This document shows positions 35,624-47,687 of a stretch of 64,000 bases of DNA, one piece after another. Both the position numbers and the translations under genes were made by a program. The stretch lies in contig RBZT01000672.1 in assembly GCA_003693705.1 (NCBI GenBank), positions 62,001 to 126,000 on the forward strand. The letters are read 5' to 3'. The stretch is from Polymyxa betae. Its lineage: Eukaryota; Endomyxa; Phytomyxea; Plasmodiophorida; Plasmodiophoridae. Each line of letters begins with the position of its first letter. The first letter of the stretch is position 1. The notes below the pieces were generated by a model. The model made no database searches. It was not told the origin of the DNA and saw nothing but the letters and a program-made list of their open reading frames with translations.

Positions 35624-37426
35624 ATGATTCGAGCCCCAGTTCCTGTCATCATCGATGATGACGACCAGGAGCTGCCTACCAAATCTGGCGTTAGAAGCAA
35701 TGGAATGCCATGAGATCTTATTTAATCATTGTTGATAGTTTTCAAACAACCCCAAATCGAAGCAGCATCGCTCTCCCAATTCCTTGAGCCAGGAGGATTT
35801 CGGTCTCGGTTCGGAAGAGCCTAATGAAGCGGTAAATATAAACGATTACGTTTCGCAAGCAGTTGAATAGCTTTCAGAATGAGGATGCGTTTGCCATTGA
35901 CGCCGACCATGCCGATGATGAAGTTGAGGAGCCGCTTGATTACGAAGAGCAAAAGCGTCGCAGATCGTTTGAACGCCGGGTTCATCGCCAGGTGCAAAGA
36001 ACTTGAAATTTGTACCCTTGCAGTTTATGCTAATTTTACTGCAGACCCGACGAAGGGGCTCAGTGGAAGATTATGAGCAAAGTGACGATGTCCAGTTCGT
36101 TCAACGTATCCAAAGTTACAATTCTTTAACTGGAAAAGAGATTGCGAGACTTCAGGGATCCTCTCCTATTCCTATCAAAATCAAGGTGGTTTTTTAAGAA
36201 GTCAATAACCTTCTAACCCTTTTGTTAGAAGCCAGTGCCAGCACCTGTGCCCGGGAAGGACAAATCCCAACAACACTCGTCAAAGTTATCGAATTCTTCA
36301 CCCGGTACTGGTGGTAAATGCTCTCGAGCGATTAAATTCAGAATCCAATTTGTATTGTTCAGGACACCAAAGGAAAAATACGTTAGATTTGTGGAAAGAA
36401 AAAGCAGCTGAACTGAAGAATACACCGGCGTTCCCTCCTCATCAAACTGCGATTTCGAGTTTCGGGCAAGCACATAATCAGAAATCGAAAAAAATTGGCA
36501 AATTCCAGCGTCTGGCTGAAGAGTCAGAAGATGTTTTTGAGGTGAACTCCATTCCCAACTGTTGACCCTACGTAACCATAACTTCAATCTAATAGAATCA
36601 TCCTGATGAAGAAAGTTGCACTGATCAGTGCCTATCAGCACCGGTAATGATAAAAACCTGTGATGGTGTAAATTCAACATGTCTTAGAGTGGACGTCATG
36701 AACGGACGTCAACTTTACAAGACTGGAAGTCTCGAGCAGAGCAAGCAGAGGTGATTTACCTACTGCGTATTATTGTTGGTTTTCAGGACGTTACGTTTAG
36801 TTAAAGCAACCTGTGGCTTCCGCCGAAAGAACTGCAAATGACTTCGGGACTATTGAGGACCAATCTTGGGCAACGAACGTGAAATGCGGTGACACGTTGA
36901 AGCGTTTTAAGCAGCACCAACCACGTTCCATCACGTCTAACGATTTTTTTGCAGCTCCATCCTCTGCAGTAGAGGTGAGTTCTTGCAAGGCTTGATATCT
37001 GATAATGCGTGAGATTAAGAACCTTCCAGGAATTTATTGTCGAAGAGACTGAGAATAACTCAGCCTATACAGCAGACTCACAATCAGTAAAATAGTGTTG
37101 TCAGCGTCTCAGCACTATACTGACGCTAAACGTTTTAGGATGGATCAAGCTATCAAGCTACCGACGACAGCGCCGGAAAGGATCCCCTTATGCGAGAGCT
37201 GATCCGCGATTGCCTGCGAGTTATTGGATCAATGTCGCGCTCAGGACTGATTAACCAGAGCCAAAAACTGGCGCTGAAGGGTTTAGCTTTTCGCAAAGAC
37301 AAAAGAATTGTTGACATTGCGAAACGGTTTTACCAAAGCAAAAGCAACGTTCACACAGATGATCGCGAGCTCATTATGCACGATATGGAGCTAGCATTCG
37401 CAAGGCTTGCCTGTAATATAAATTAA
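35624..37426 (+). CDS. Unrecognised many-exon acidic/basic protein
   Basis: About ten short exons read through as one protein of roughly 420 residues. The N-terminus is acidic (VIIDDDDQEL), followed by a Ser-rich linker, another acidic run (DADHADDEVEEPLDYEEQK) and a basic stretch (RRRSFERRVHRQTRRRGS). The middle has KNTLDLWKEKAAELK and SRAEQAELKQ coiled-coil-like pieces. The last exon encodes a conserved-looking helical segment (MRELIRDCLRVIGSMSRSGL, then LAFRKDKRIVDIAKRFYQS) ending ACNIN. Splice joins keep frame at each step, so it is a real gene. I recognise no domain. The composition would suit a nuclear or scaffold protein, with a C-terminal helical bundle as its most conserved part. Confidence 0.6.
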
Positions 37427-37612
37427 ACTTTGATTGTCATTGTTGGTTGTTCTTACTGATAATCGAGATCTGTTTTGTGTAGCAAACTGTCCAATGTCTC
37501 TGAGAGAACAACCGTTGAATAAATGGATTCGGAATGTGAGGCGGTAGATAATGATACATTGATTCATATTAATATATACTGATGGATAAATCGATGTAAA
37601 ATAATGGGCCAG

Positions 37613-38189
37613 TTACACGATTCGAGTTCTGCAGATCGGACAGGAATCATGACCTTCCAACCAGGGGATAATACACGTGTTATGATAGGAATGGCTACAA
37701 GGAAGACTGTTAATTCTTTCACCTACAACCAGCTCGGCTTGACAGATTGCACATTCAGCTGACACCATATGCGATAGACTGCCTTCATCCAATATGTACG
37801 TCTCCAATGCCGAGACATCGATCCCGCGATGCCGCCTTGGTAAATTAGAGGAAATCTGTGAGAAGACGGCCGTCATCATATCTGAGAACATGGGGTCGTT
37901 GGCAGGGCCGAACGTGAAAGCAGCAGGCATCATCTGCATAATGGGATAATGAATGAATCTTGGTGACGGACGCAGCGGCGGCAGCGGAACAGGGCGAGCG
38001 TCCTGCTCATGTTCTTCGTATAGCTCAACAAAATGTTGGTGGCAAATAGGACATTCGTATTCGTCGCTGACCAGGATGGCATTCCTTACCTAAAATCACA
38101 AAAAACGTCTGAATGTTGAAGCTTGAACCCTGAGCCAAGATGCCAACCTCGTCATCGCAGATATGGCACCAGAATCTCTCGTTGGACAT
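37613..38189 (-). CDS. RING-H2 E3 ubiquitin ligase, RNF115/RNF126-like
   Basis: Predicted E3 ligase that recruits an E2 and marks targets with ubiquitin. Start ATG at 38187-38189 gives MSNERFWCHIC. An N-terminal C2/C2 zinc ribbon (CHIC, then CPIC in YECPICHQHFVE) spans a 58-nt intron (38090-38147). After a proline-rich linker, the C-terminal RING-H2 shows CAIC, then LPCSHSYHNTCIIPW and CPIC, giving the full C3H2C3 set. The zinc ribbon plus C-terminal RING is the layout of RNF115/126 and plant RZF-type ligases. The protein is about 170 residues, compact for the family because the linker is short. Confidence 0.85.
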
Positions 38190-38550
38190 CAAACGGAGAG
38201 GAGCAAGCTCAGGTAAGGTTGTCCCAAGGGCAGTAATATATCGCCTTATACGATCTCGATCGTATTGGTAGGTTGGTGAATATCACCACACCGATCCTGT
38301 CAAATGTAGAGCGCAATTTTCGAATTTTAATCCACAACTATTTTTTCGCCGAGTTTAACATGTTTTTAGCAACACATGATGAATATGACTGATATCATTT
38401 GGAATCAAATTGCTATCTGTCACGACGGCTGAGACTGACGTCGCGTTCCGCAAGGATTGGGAAGTCGGCTGACTCGGTTCGATACCTCGGCCACTCTGGG
38501 ACAAACCTTGAAAATGGACTTTGCAACCCACGATCGGATTGTTCCCTTTT

Positions 38551-40110
38551 TCAAGCTACATAGGTAAATAGGACTTTTTTACCTAGTGCAAGGCTGTCGA
38601 TTTTAAGTTTGCTGTTTGATGACTTCGACGTAATCCCTCTCAAACAACCCTCACTCAAAATTGTTAAGTCTGCATTCCCATCGTTGATTGATACGTGCTG
38701 TGTGATTCCTGCGAGATCGAATCTTCTGTGGAAAACTGACCTTAAAGCTGCGAAACATTGAAAACAGAATTGTATTGGCATTCAGGATTGGTAGGCGTTC
38801 CCAGTAATCCTTTGCCTGATAAGCCAACAGCTGCAAAATTACCCCATGATAGCCATACATGGGATACTGACTATAGAGAGTATACAAATGTATAGATATA
38901 TTTATTGATGAAAGAAGGGGCTGCGTTATCAGATATCGACATGGTCGTTGTCGATCTTTTGCCAAGGCTCATCGCAATGACTCTTATCAGTCGTATGGCG
39001 ACATAGCGGCAGCATCGGGCGCTTTGATCGAAAAAGGTGTCAGGTATTTAGTCGTTTCACAGGGGCTGAACGCCAGCGTATGAGCTCTTAAAGTGGTCAG
39101 AACCAGGAACTTCAGTATCGTCATCAATCTTGTAAAGGAATCTTGATATTGGTTCCCTGTCAGCCCCTAAGTCGCGACGTAATCAATGCTTCCTTCTCAC
39201 AGAAATGCATCAGCAGGTCGAACATCTGATAGTTCAAATAGATTATGCAGATTATCGTGCCTGCATGTAAGGCCTGGGTTAAGTTTCCTTTTCGACATTC
39301 TAGCTTCTAAAAGGATTACGTCATAGGAACAGATTTTCAGTTGGTTTAACGCCAGAGCTTCGTTTGTGCATTGATTCATGAAACGATCACAATGCCCTCA
39401 GCCGAATTTTTCCTTCATCGTAGGCAGAAAGTTTATATTGCCGGACTTGGCCTTAGGCAGGGTTTTTTCTCTCTCTCCAGGCGAACTTAAAGCTTCCCTC
39501 AAGTAATATGAAACAATTGCAATATAGAACGATCCCGTTGCATAATATTCTTCATCTCAATGTGTTGGGCATCAATATGCGGAAGCGAATTAGATGACTG
39601 CTGATCCTGATAAATGTTGAAGAGCGAAGAAAAACGGCGCTTCCTATCTAGCCAGACAAACAGCCATAGTTTTAGCTTCGCACGCCGGCAAGGCCGTGGA
39701 TTTATGCCTGGACGACCGAAATGAGGGCATCAAACAACGTAATAGCGTATTAAGTAATGGATTTCGGGAAATTACATTAGCAGGCTGATCGAGATACAAG
39801 AACTCGGCTACACGAAGCCAATAGATATCCGAAAGAAAAGGCAAGGAGACTGTAGACCCAGAGGCAATGCATCACTACATCTGGTTCTGTCGTAAATCTC
39901 TCCTTTGTCGTCTTGAGGTATCGAATCATTTCTCGTCCGTAATGCTATAGTGTACTTGCCCTCGAGTTCAGGAATGGGCTCAAAGATGACGTCACTTCGC
40001 ATAGAAGCCAATATTAATCTTAGGATGAGAAGCTCAACACCCCATCTGTTACATATTCGATAATAGACAGATGTGCATTTCTCATGTCTTAATTTTATAG
40101 GTTCTTTCAT
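38551..40110 (-). other. Possible multi-exon gene of unknown function
   Basis: Minus-strand pieces may form one gene. A start near 40110 (MKEPIKLRHEKCTSVYYRIC) continues to SDALPL. A 50-nt candidate intron (about 39800-39850) joins it to AEFLYLDQPANVIS and LLNTLLRCLMPSF. Further open segments occur at 39379-39197 and 38965-38551 (YPMYGYHGVILQLLAYQAKD). No domain recognised and intermediate joins fail in places, so this may be decayed. The remaining parts of 38.2-40.4 kb show nothing else. Confidence 0.25.
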
Positions 40111-40465
40111 CTTTAAACGAGTCTTCGGTTTAATTCGCTGATAGGTTTGATGCTATGCACAAAGCGCCATTTTTCGAATGTAATAATCCAGTGATTCTTC
40201 ACAGCTGGCTGGGCCGCGATGCATCATTGACATTACATCTCCGGGCAGTAATGGTTATTGGTTAATCTCATCCCATGGTCATGGGTGCATACATCTGTGT
40301 ACACCTCTGTCTCTAAATTTAGACCGGGGCCCGGAGTTGGTAATTTCAGCGCCACTGCGCACATTTCCATCAACTGCAGCCACGACGGGTCAGTACGCCT
40401 GAAGTCAGATTGAATATTGAAAAGCCAGTCGAACCAGCTTCGTACTGCTTTTTTCATACATCATC

Positions 40466-41083
40466 ATGGGGAAACGAGGCGGCGGTATCCTTCGGGATAT
40501 CTATTTATTGGCGAGTTTTGTCTGCATGTCTGTATCAGCTGCGATCCTCTTCTTCCTTATCTGCCGTCATTCTCAATCATCCAATGATCGGATCTTATCA
40601 TTGATCCCAGCAAGCTATCAGAACGATATCGGTGTCTTCCGCATCATCATTATTGTTCTTGCTGCATTCATCTGTACTCTATCAATCATCTCATTCATCG
40701 GGTCATGTTTCCGATCTGCCAGCATCATCAAGCTAGGTCTCTTTCTAACCCTCGTCGTTGTTATCTTGGAGGTCGCTTTAGTTGGCTGGATGTACTTCAA
40801 CGACCCGACTTTCGAGAAGACTTCGTCGACGATCTGGAATAAGATGTCGAATGAGCAGAAGGAGAAGTTCAAACGTGAAGTTCAATGTAATTCGGAGCCA
40901 TCCTGCCGTGCCAACATCAAGAAGGCATTGCTGGAATCACACCCGAAATTGTTAATGTTTGGAGCTATCGGGATCTTCGCATTCCAGCTGTTGACATTAG
41001 TATTCGGCTGCTGTCTTATGACCAGCCTTCGAAACAGTCGCAAGAACTATGTTTATCAATATCCAACTGCCACTATTGTTTAA
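40466..41083 (+). CDS. Four-TM tetraspanin-like membrane protein
   Basis: The single exon encodes 205 residues. Three N-terminal hydrophobic helices (residues about 10-32, 54-77, 85-106) are followed by an extracellular-type loop of about 60 residues with two cysteines in CNSEPSC. A fourth helix (about 163-188) and a short polar tail with two tyrosines come next. The topology is that of a tetraspanin, but the CCG motif is absent, so family membership is topological inference. The lack of introns is unusual for this window. It could equally be another four-TM surface protein. Confidence 0.65.
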   Translation: MGKRGGGILRDIYLLASFVCMSVSAAILFFLICRHSQSSNDRILSLIPASYQNDIGVFRIIIIVLAAFICTLSIISFIGSCFRSASIIKLGLFLTLVVVILEVALVGWMYFNDPTFEKTSSTIWNKMSNEQKEKFKREVQCNSEPSCRANIKKALLESHPKLLMFGAIGIFAFQLLTLVFGCCLMTSLRNSRKNYVYQYPTATIV

Positions 41084-41234
41084 TACATTCTCTATTCATG
41101 ATCGCTTATAAATCCATATGCACATTTGAAAAACAGAGCATTGAAATTAGCGATAAGTCGACCTGGTGTATCATGCTGTCGCTGGATTTATGCGGAATCT
41201 TCAGATTGAAGTTGTATCTCACTGGGCTGTGCAT

Positions 41235-44200
41235 TTACTCTCCTCTTGTAGAAGCATGCTCCCTAGGCAGCATATCAGTAGAGATCAGCCTAAAGTATCG
41301 AAAATACATTACCATGATAATGGCTGCAAAAGCCGCCACTCCTATAGCTACAGCAACTAATCCAGTTGTAAAGTTCATGTTGTTCGATTCAACGATAGCA
41401 TCAACGTAATACGATGGCAAGACCGCGACATCACAGGTTCCATTTGCCACTTTTCCGGCAACAACCAGAGCGTATGGCTGCGACCGATCAACAGGAATCG
41501 CATAACCCTTCCAATCATATCACATTGCAGATCGGTTAGCAGATTGCTGAATACAAACCGAAACGGTGACGTTGAAGGTGAGCTTTGATGTCGGATTGCT
41601 ATTCAGATAGACGACTTCGACATTGTTGACGTGATCGGCAGATGATCCTCCATTACCATGTAATACGAGCCCGGAGCTAGCTGTCACAGTTAAATCCAGA
41701 TCGTTGACAAGCTGTTTGGAAGCTGTTTGAGCCGGTGGCGGATCCGTCCACACCAACGTGATTCGGATCTGTTTACAAACATTCAATCTGGACCAACTTG
41801 TCAACGGTTCGTCCGCTCACTTCCGGCGAATCGCTCCATGCACAGAATGTATATGAATGCGTCTCTCCAGTTGCAATCCGACGATCATAGAAATCATCGG
41901 CTGATGCGAATGCCTTCCCTGGAATGTACTGGATATAGCCCCTGGAATGATCGGATATAAACACACTGCGATCGAGTTGTAGGCGACCAAATCCTTGATC
42001 ATTGTTTGGGACTGAATCACCAATATTCCTGTTCACTCAATAAGTATGTTACCTACGACACATGATGTAATCACGGAACTTGAATCGAATACTTGGACAG
42101 ACCGACGCTTGTTCGTCAATTCGAAATTTATCGCTCACAATGCGGTTACCGGTCATGTGAACAGCACCGTTGATAGCGAGCGCCTTTAATAAGGCGCCAG
42201 ATGGCGTGAAACCATTGCGTGGAACTTGAAATCCAGTTGGAAAGTATCCATCCATGATATACTGACGTAAAAGGATCAGAATACCTGATCCATCGCATTA
42301 GAGATAGCACGACCCCAACACAATCATAGAGCACCTGAAACGAGAGGAGCAGAAGTCGAAGTTCCCATTGAAGCACATAGCGACGAGCTCAGGAAATTAC
42401 TGCATTTTGGAGAGGTCTGCCCTGCACATGCGGAATCTATCGTAAACCCAGGCACCTATCATTGTCATTATTAAACAATAATCAGCTTCCATTATCCTAC
42501 CACAAGATCGGGTTTGATTCGACCGTCTAAGGTCGGACCTCGACTGCTGAAATCAGCAATGTTGTTAACTGAATAATGGCCGATGCCAACGTCGACAACC
42601 TAACAATGATTAGATACAGGGGAGGGATACACCTGCAGTAACAGACGACCTCTTCAGGAACCTTCATGCTTCTCATAAGAGCTGCTGCTGGTTGATGTGT
42701 GCTACCAACAGCTATTCCATTCTTACTGGTAGAAGGCGCAGTAACCGTCCCATCTTCACCACACCATCTAGCTTCAAGTAAGATTCATCGCAGACTGTTC
42801 GCCTCGTTGATTACCCGAAATTACCAGCTGCAAAGACTGCAATGAAGTCCTTGTGACTATAAGAGAACGAATCGACATCCCAGGAGCGAAAATCTGGAAA
42901 TGTCAGGTGGGTGCGATTTACGATTTAAGGTTTAGGGTTTACCATAAGACGAAGCTTCAGAACTATCAGGAGGTGACCCCCAAGCATTGCAAACAACTCG
43001 AGCACCGGCTGCATATGTGTAATTTAACAGGCCAGCTGCGATATCGTCAGGAATGCTGAGTGACGCCCCATCTGCAGGCCCGATATCGAAGAATACGATT
43101 TTCGCTTCGCTGGCGACACCGCGATGTCTATCATCTTCAGCTTTAGATAATGACCAGCTTTGCTATAAGTTCATACGTTCGAAATATAGAATCGGCAGTA
43201 ACCGATGCTGGAGATCCGGCAGCTGTCCCTGATACGTGAGTTCCGTGACCTTTTAAATTTGGATTCAGATCTGCCTTATCTGCATATCTATAGTGAACGA
43301 ATTACTGGCTTGTTAGAATGAGCTCGGGTAATAGCATACGGAATATACTGAATGATCTTTCGTCGAGTATGGTCTGGTGCTGTTTGTGGGCCTGCATTCG
43401 ACCAATTTGCAAAGGGTGGATCTTTAACGACATCCGAGTCGTCTTCAGCAAACAGACAGTGATGATAATCGAGACCCGAATCTACAATGCCCAATATCTG
43501 CCTGGCTGTAAACAGGACGTTGTTGAACAGCTGATCGACGTACCTGATTGTATCCATCGAGTCCATGCAGGATGGCTGTTTCCTTTCTGGTCCCATCCAG
43601 AAGCCCACTAATAACAACAGACGAACTGTAATCGTTACAGGTGGTGATCGGTCGCACATTCTCTATGTAAACAACCTATAGACAACTATTAGTGAATTTC
43701 ACGTCTTCTAAATGCTCGTAGTTCCTTGGGATGATTGGACAGTTCGTCTAGGAGGTCGGATCTGTTATACCAGCGGTCGATATCGTAAGCGATTCGTTTC
43801 GTAGATTGCACAATGCCCCCTTCAGGTAGAGCATCGTCTATAGATAAATCGTCTGCGAAATGCACCAGAAATCTCCCTGATATTGCTTTAGGAAGGTTTT
43901 GGTTTGTTGATAGTTCAGTGTCACCTCGCTGTGCATAAGATTGCTGTGCGATCTTGTCTTTCGAATGTAGAAATTTGCTGAAGACAATATATTCAGAATA
44001 AGTCTGAATAACGTTGAAGAGATCCGAATATCGACCATAGACGGTGAAGGCGTTTTCTGGGACGTAATTGATAATAGAGATACCATGGTCGTCTTGAAGA
44101 ATTTCTGTAAATTCAGCGAAGTATCGCTTGTCTCTGAGTTGAATAATAAACAGCTGCATCCTGGATTCAACCATGAGATCTTCATGGGAAAGGGCTGTGA

Positions 44201-44333
44201 ATTCAGAAATCGAATTGTAGAAATGCCCTCGACCATCAGTTTGCAGTAATCCCGAATGTAGATGCAGAACCTGGCTTGGGTTAACTGCAACAATAAACAG
44301 GGCGGCACTGATAAGAATAACAGCCACAATCAT
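41235..44333 (-). CDS. Membrane-anchored subtilisin-like serine protease (S8)
   Basis: Secreted or surface protease with a catalytic triad spread over many exons: Asp in GIVDSGLD, His in [12 protein letters not shown], oxyanion Asn in FAAGNFG, Ser in [13 protein letters not shown]. The N-terminus has a signal-anchor-like hydrophobic stretch ([13 protein letters not shown]), then a propeptide-like region of about 180 residues. C-terminal to the catalytic domain is a beta-rich domain with [15 protein letters not shown] and NNVEVVYLN, as in KP-43-type subtilisins and Dictyostelium Tag proteases. A TM helix ([21 protein letters not shown]) lies near the end, so the enzyme is probably type I membrane-bound. 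One intron (near 42921-42940) carries a telomere-like motif. The exact exon set around 42.3-43.3 kb is approximate. Confidence 0.82.
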
Positions 44334-44503
44334 TGCAAACTATGAGCAGATATTGCCACGTGTCCATTATAGGCAGATATCAGATCCAAAGTCCAATATA
44401 TAACTGTAAAGCAACTAAGTCACCCGTCACGAACTCATTCACATCGATTAACAATAACCACTACTTTTGATCGAATTGGGTCTCAAGTATCCATTTTTGT
44501 TTA

Positions 44504-45585
44504 TTAGATAATGGCATTGTCCCAAAGAAGGTCAGCTCTATTGGTTCGCAAAACAAAGATGTTTGTGAAGAAAGCATAGTAAGCAAAGCTATAAGCTGAT
44601 CATTGATGTTAGCATTCGTATAAGCAAGGCGATTTTGGAAAATAGAGCTAACCTAGGTGCCACCACATGTGCGAATGTCCAAATAAATCAAACTTGATTG
44701 GGACGAATCGTTCTGGGATCTTAGCTACATGGATGAGAGCACCCAGTATCAACAGAATTAGGAACAGATCACCTGAGTTTCAACTGATGAATGAAAGCTA
44801 ACCAGTGACATTCGAATGCACTAAAGTCACCTCGAGACGTTGACGGGGTTTGGAGAATGTGTACAGGAATTACAAAGATCAATGCACATACGATATTGGC
44901 CCCTTGAAGCCAAAGTAAACCATCTCTCCGGTCAGTTATCCTTCAGCATTGATTAAAACCAGAAGAAAAATAATAAAACATTGTACCGATATAACGCACA
45001 GAAAGCTGACGTCAGAGCAGTCGTTGCAGTGACAAGAGCACATTCGATCTGCCAGCTAAACGGCGTGAGCTGAAAACCATAATATGTCAGGGAAAATGAC
45101 AACGCCATAATCGCGATATTGATTCCTAATATTTCTAAGGTACGCTTCAAAAATGACGTTAACATCGGCTACCAACTAGATCCCCAGCGGACCAAACGTC
45201 GTAATGATGAGGTATAGACAGAAACATATGATATCCTGTCACGAGAGCGGCGTTGATAGCAAACAGGGTGATGCCGATGTAGAGGCCCCTTGGATCGAAG
45301 CCTTCTATCACTGGCATTGCAAGCAAATTTAACCCGAAAATCGCGCTAGGAGAGCATTTTAAGTGAAAATGATACCCAAAGATTGCAGGATCATCACCTT
45401 GGCAAGAATCCTGCAACGGCACTGACGATGTTCATTGTTTCATTGTCGAAAGTATGGATATCGCTGATTTTGTGCTCGTAACTTTCGTGAATACTGAAGC
45501 CTCGCTGGATGAATTTGTTCTTGACGGAATGTGGAGGCCAATGGCGATGCTCTGCAATTCGCTGTGCGATGTACTCAGAATGCAT
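44504..45585 (-). CDS. PAQR family seven-TM receptor (adiponectin/progestin receptor-like)
   Basis: Predicted HlyIII/PAQR-type membrane protein; relatives act as ceramidase-like or steroid-linked receptors. The N-terminal cytosolic motif FIQRGFSIHESYEHKI then FDNETMNIVSAVAG matches the PAQR box (HNETxN-type). Hydrophobic helices follow, with GYHMFLSIPHHYD. The C-terminal block is GALIHVAKIPERFVPIKFD then GHSHMWWHL, close to the family IPERFxPGKFD...SHxxxH. The last helix ends DNAII at the stop 44504-44506. The three His/Asp zinc ligands expected for the family are plausible (YH, HS, WWH). Start at 45585 is tentative because PAQRs often have longer N-termini. Confidence 0.62.
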
Positions 45586-45881
45586 TCTGAGAGACTACAC
45601 CAATGTTCACCTTATGCCTGGGAGAATGATTAACATCAAGTCGAACTTCAAGGTTTCTATTGCCAGAGGGAAAGCTCTGCCTGATATGAGTTCGTGGAGA
45701 TACCCAAGCTACGGGAGATGGCATTGCCGCTTCTTTGTAGCGATCGTGAATGCAAGCACAGAAGATATTTCCAAAGCAAACGTGTCATTGTAAAAATCTG
45801 GGTAAAGTTTAACAACAATCGATATTGTATCCATATCTCAGCAATTTTCTGAAACAATTATGGGCATGACTTGATGTGAAC

Positions 45882-47687
45882 ATGACGACAGATGTTGGAC
45901 ATGGTTGCCTAGCAGCTTGAGGTTCCTTTGCGCACCGGGTAAAAAAGCGCGCCCGTTTTACTTTTTCAAGACGAGCACCTCGTGTCGTGATCATTGCGGA
46001 AGGGTTCTTGGACGATCCTCGACGACATCTCAGCAGAGGTACGATTTCGATATGGGGCTCTCTGTTGATATTGGCCGCTTTGTTTTTGTTCATGTTACGC
46101 TGCTCTGTGATCATGCAGACAGTATCGGGTTGCACCGCCTGACACCCAACTCTGTTCAGGTTCAGTGACAATTTGATTCCCTTCGTCGAGGTCTCCTCGT
46201 CTTATCAGACATCTCTCACAACCATTACCAGTGCATCTGAGACGCTGTCAAAGCCCGCTTCAAACGGGATGGTTGCGTTGGAGGAACCGTATGTCACTCC
46301 ACAAAAGACTCTGCTGAGCTCGATCAAGAAGCTGTTCTGGTCAATGCAGACAGCGCAGCTGGTACAGCATTTTGATGGACGCATTGCTGTAGGCTAATGA
46401 AATGGGTGCGTAGGATGGTCCACGAATCGTCCCGAAATCTCCAGAAAAAGTCGCCGCATCGGTTCCGGTAGCGCCGCCTCAATCACCTATTACATCGGCG
46501 ACTCCCCAGCGACGGTCAGCTGCTGTAGAAAACGCTCGCCGTAAAGTGCTGCTAGCTTCACCACCGCCGTTAAAGCTTCAATCAGAGAATAACTCTGCTT
46601 CTGATTGTCATGGTGCCTTCTCTCATTTAACTTGTGGCTCAATGGTTTTTCTGAAATATGCCAGATTCTGAAGAAGACGTTTTATTCTCGCCTGCAACGT
46701 GGAGACATGATGATGAAGAACATGGAGAAGGCGGTAGCTCACATGAAGCAGAAGGCTCGCAGAAACATTCTGCTCAGAAAATACCAGGTATGAATCCATC
46801 TGTTCAGTTTCTATGTTATTCCGACCAAATCCAGATGACGAGTCAGAACCCGATTTTTGTCCTTATCGATTCATCAAATCTTTACCTTGTGTGGAGACGC
46901 TGGCCATGTCTCGACCTCCTGTTTTACCAAAGAAAGAGCAGAAATACGAGGAGAAGATGACTTTAGTTCTTGATTTGGATGAAACTCTTGTACATTGCTC
47001 TGTTGATATCATGGAGGATAGTGAATTAACATTTCCTGTCGTTCACTGTGGCCAAGAGTATGCGATTGTTGTTGTATTCTATCTTATTACTCAGTAAATA
47101 TTGCAGATACCAGGTCCATGTCCGGAGAAGGCCATATTTCAAGGAGTTTTGCGAAAGGGTCAACCAACCAATGATCTGTAAAGTATATATTCACTTCTTT
47201 GCAGGTTTCGGAATGGTTTGAAGTGGTTATCTTTACTGCTTCTCAGCGTGTATATGCGGATCGGTTGTTAGATATTCTTGATCCAGATGGTGTCTATTTC
47301 CAGCATCGTTTGTTCAGGTATATTCACTCTAACTTTGTTCCGTGATTAATATAACATTTATTGCAGAGATCATTGTCATTTTCACGATGGAAACTACCTA
47401 AAAGACCTTCGAGTTTTAAATCGCGACTTAAGGAAGGTCGCTATTATAGGTCCTGAATAGCCATATATCACCCATGCAATGTGCTTAGTACTTATACAGA
47501 TAACTCTGTGCAAGCATTTGGATTGCACTTGGATAACGGAATTCCAGTAGAAAGCTGGTTTGACGAAGACAGCGATAATGAATTGATGAAACTGATACCT
47601 TTCTTGGAAAAGCTTCGCAATGCAAGTGACGTCCGCCCTCATATCCGGAGGCAATTCCGTCTAAAGGATCTTGTCAGCAATTTGTAG
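45882..47687 (+). CDS. CTD small phosphatase-like protein (CTDSPL2/Dullard type)
   Basis: HAD-superfamily serine phosphatase. The catalytic motif [11 protein letters not shown] (about 46971-47003) is followed by [30 protein letters not shown], a DNS motif recovered by splicing (IIDNSVQAF) and NGIPVESWF. The C-terminus LIPFLEKL then [15 protein letters not shown] matches CTDSPL2. Upstream, exons with [12 protein letters not shown] and acidic runs form a disordered linker. Near the 5' end an open frame (about 45940-46115) encodes basic residues and a hydrophobic helix ([14 protein letters not shown]), suggesting an N-terminal membrane anchor as in Dullard/CTDNEP1. The first ATG is unresolved; the coordinate is a best guess, and ATG 46269 is the alternative if the anchor exon is not used. 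Confidence 0.8.

Noticed and set aside
38440-38520. tRNA-like GGTTCGATACC box
   Set aside because: No matching A box, acceptor stem or anticodon arm around it.
45809-46171. 120-codon minus-strand frame upstream of the PAQR gene
   Set aside because: Antisense to the better supported 5' part of the CTD phosphatase gene; no PAQR or other similarity.
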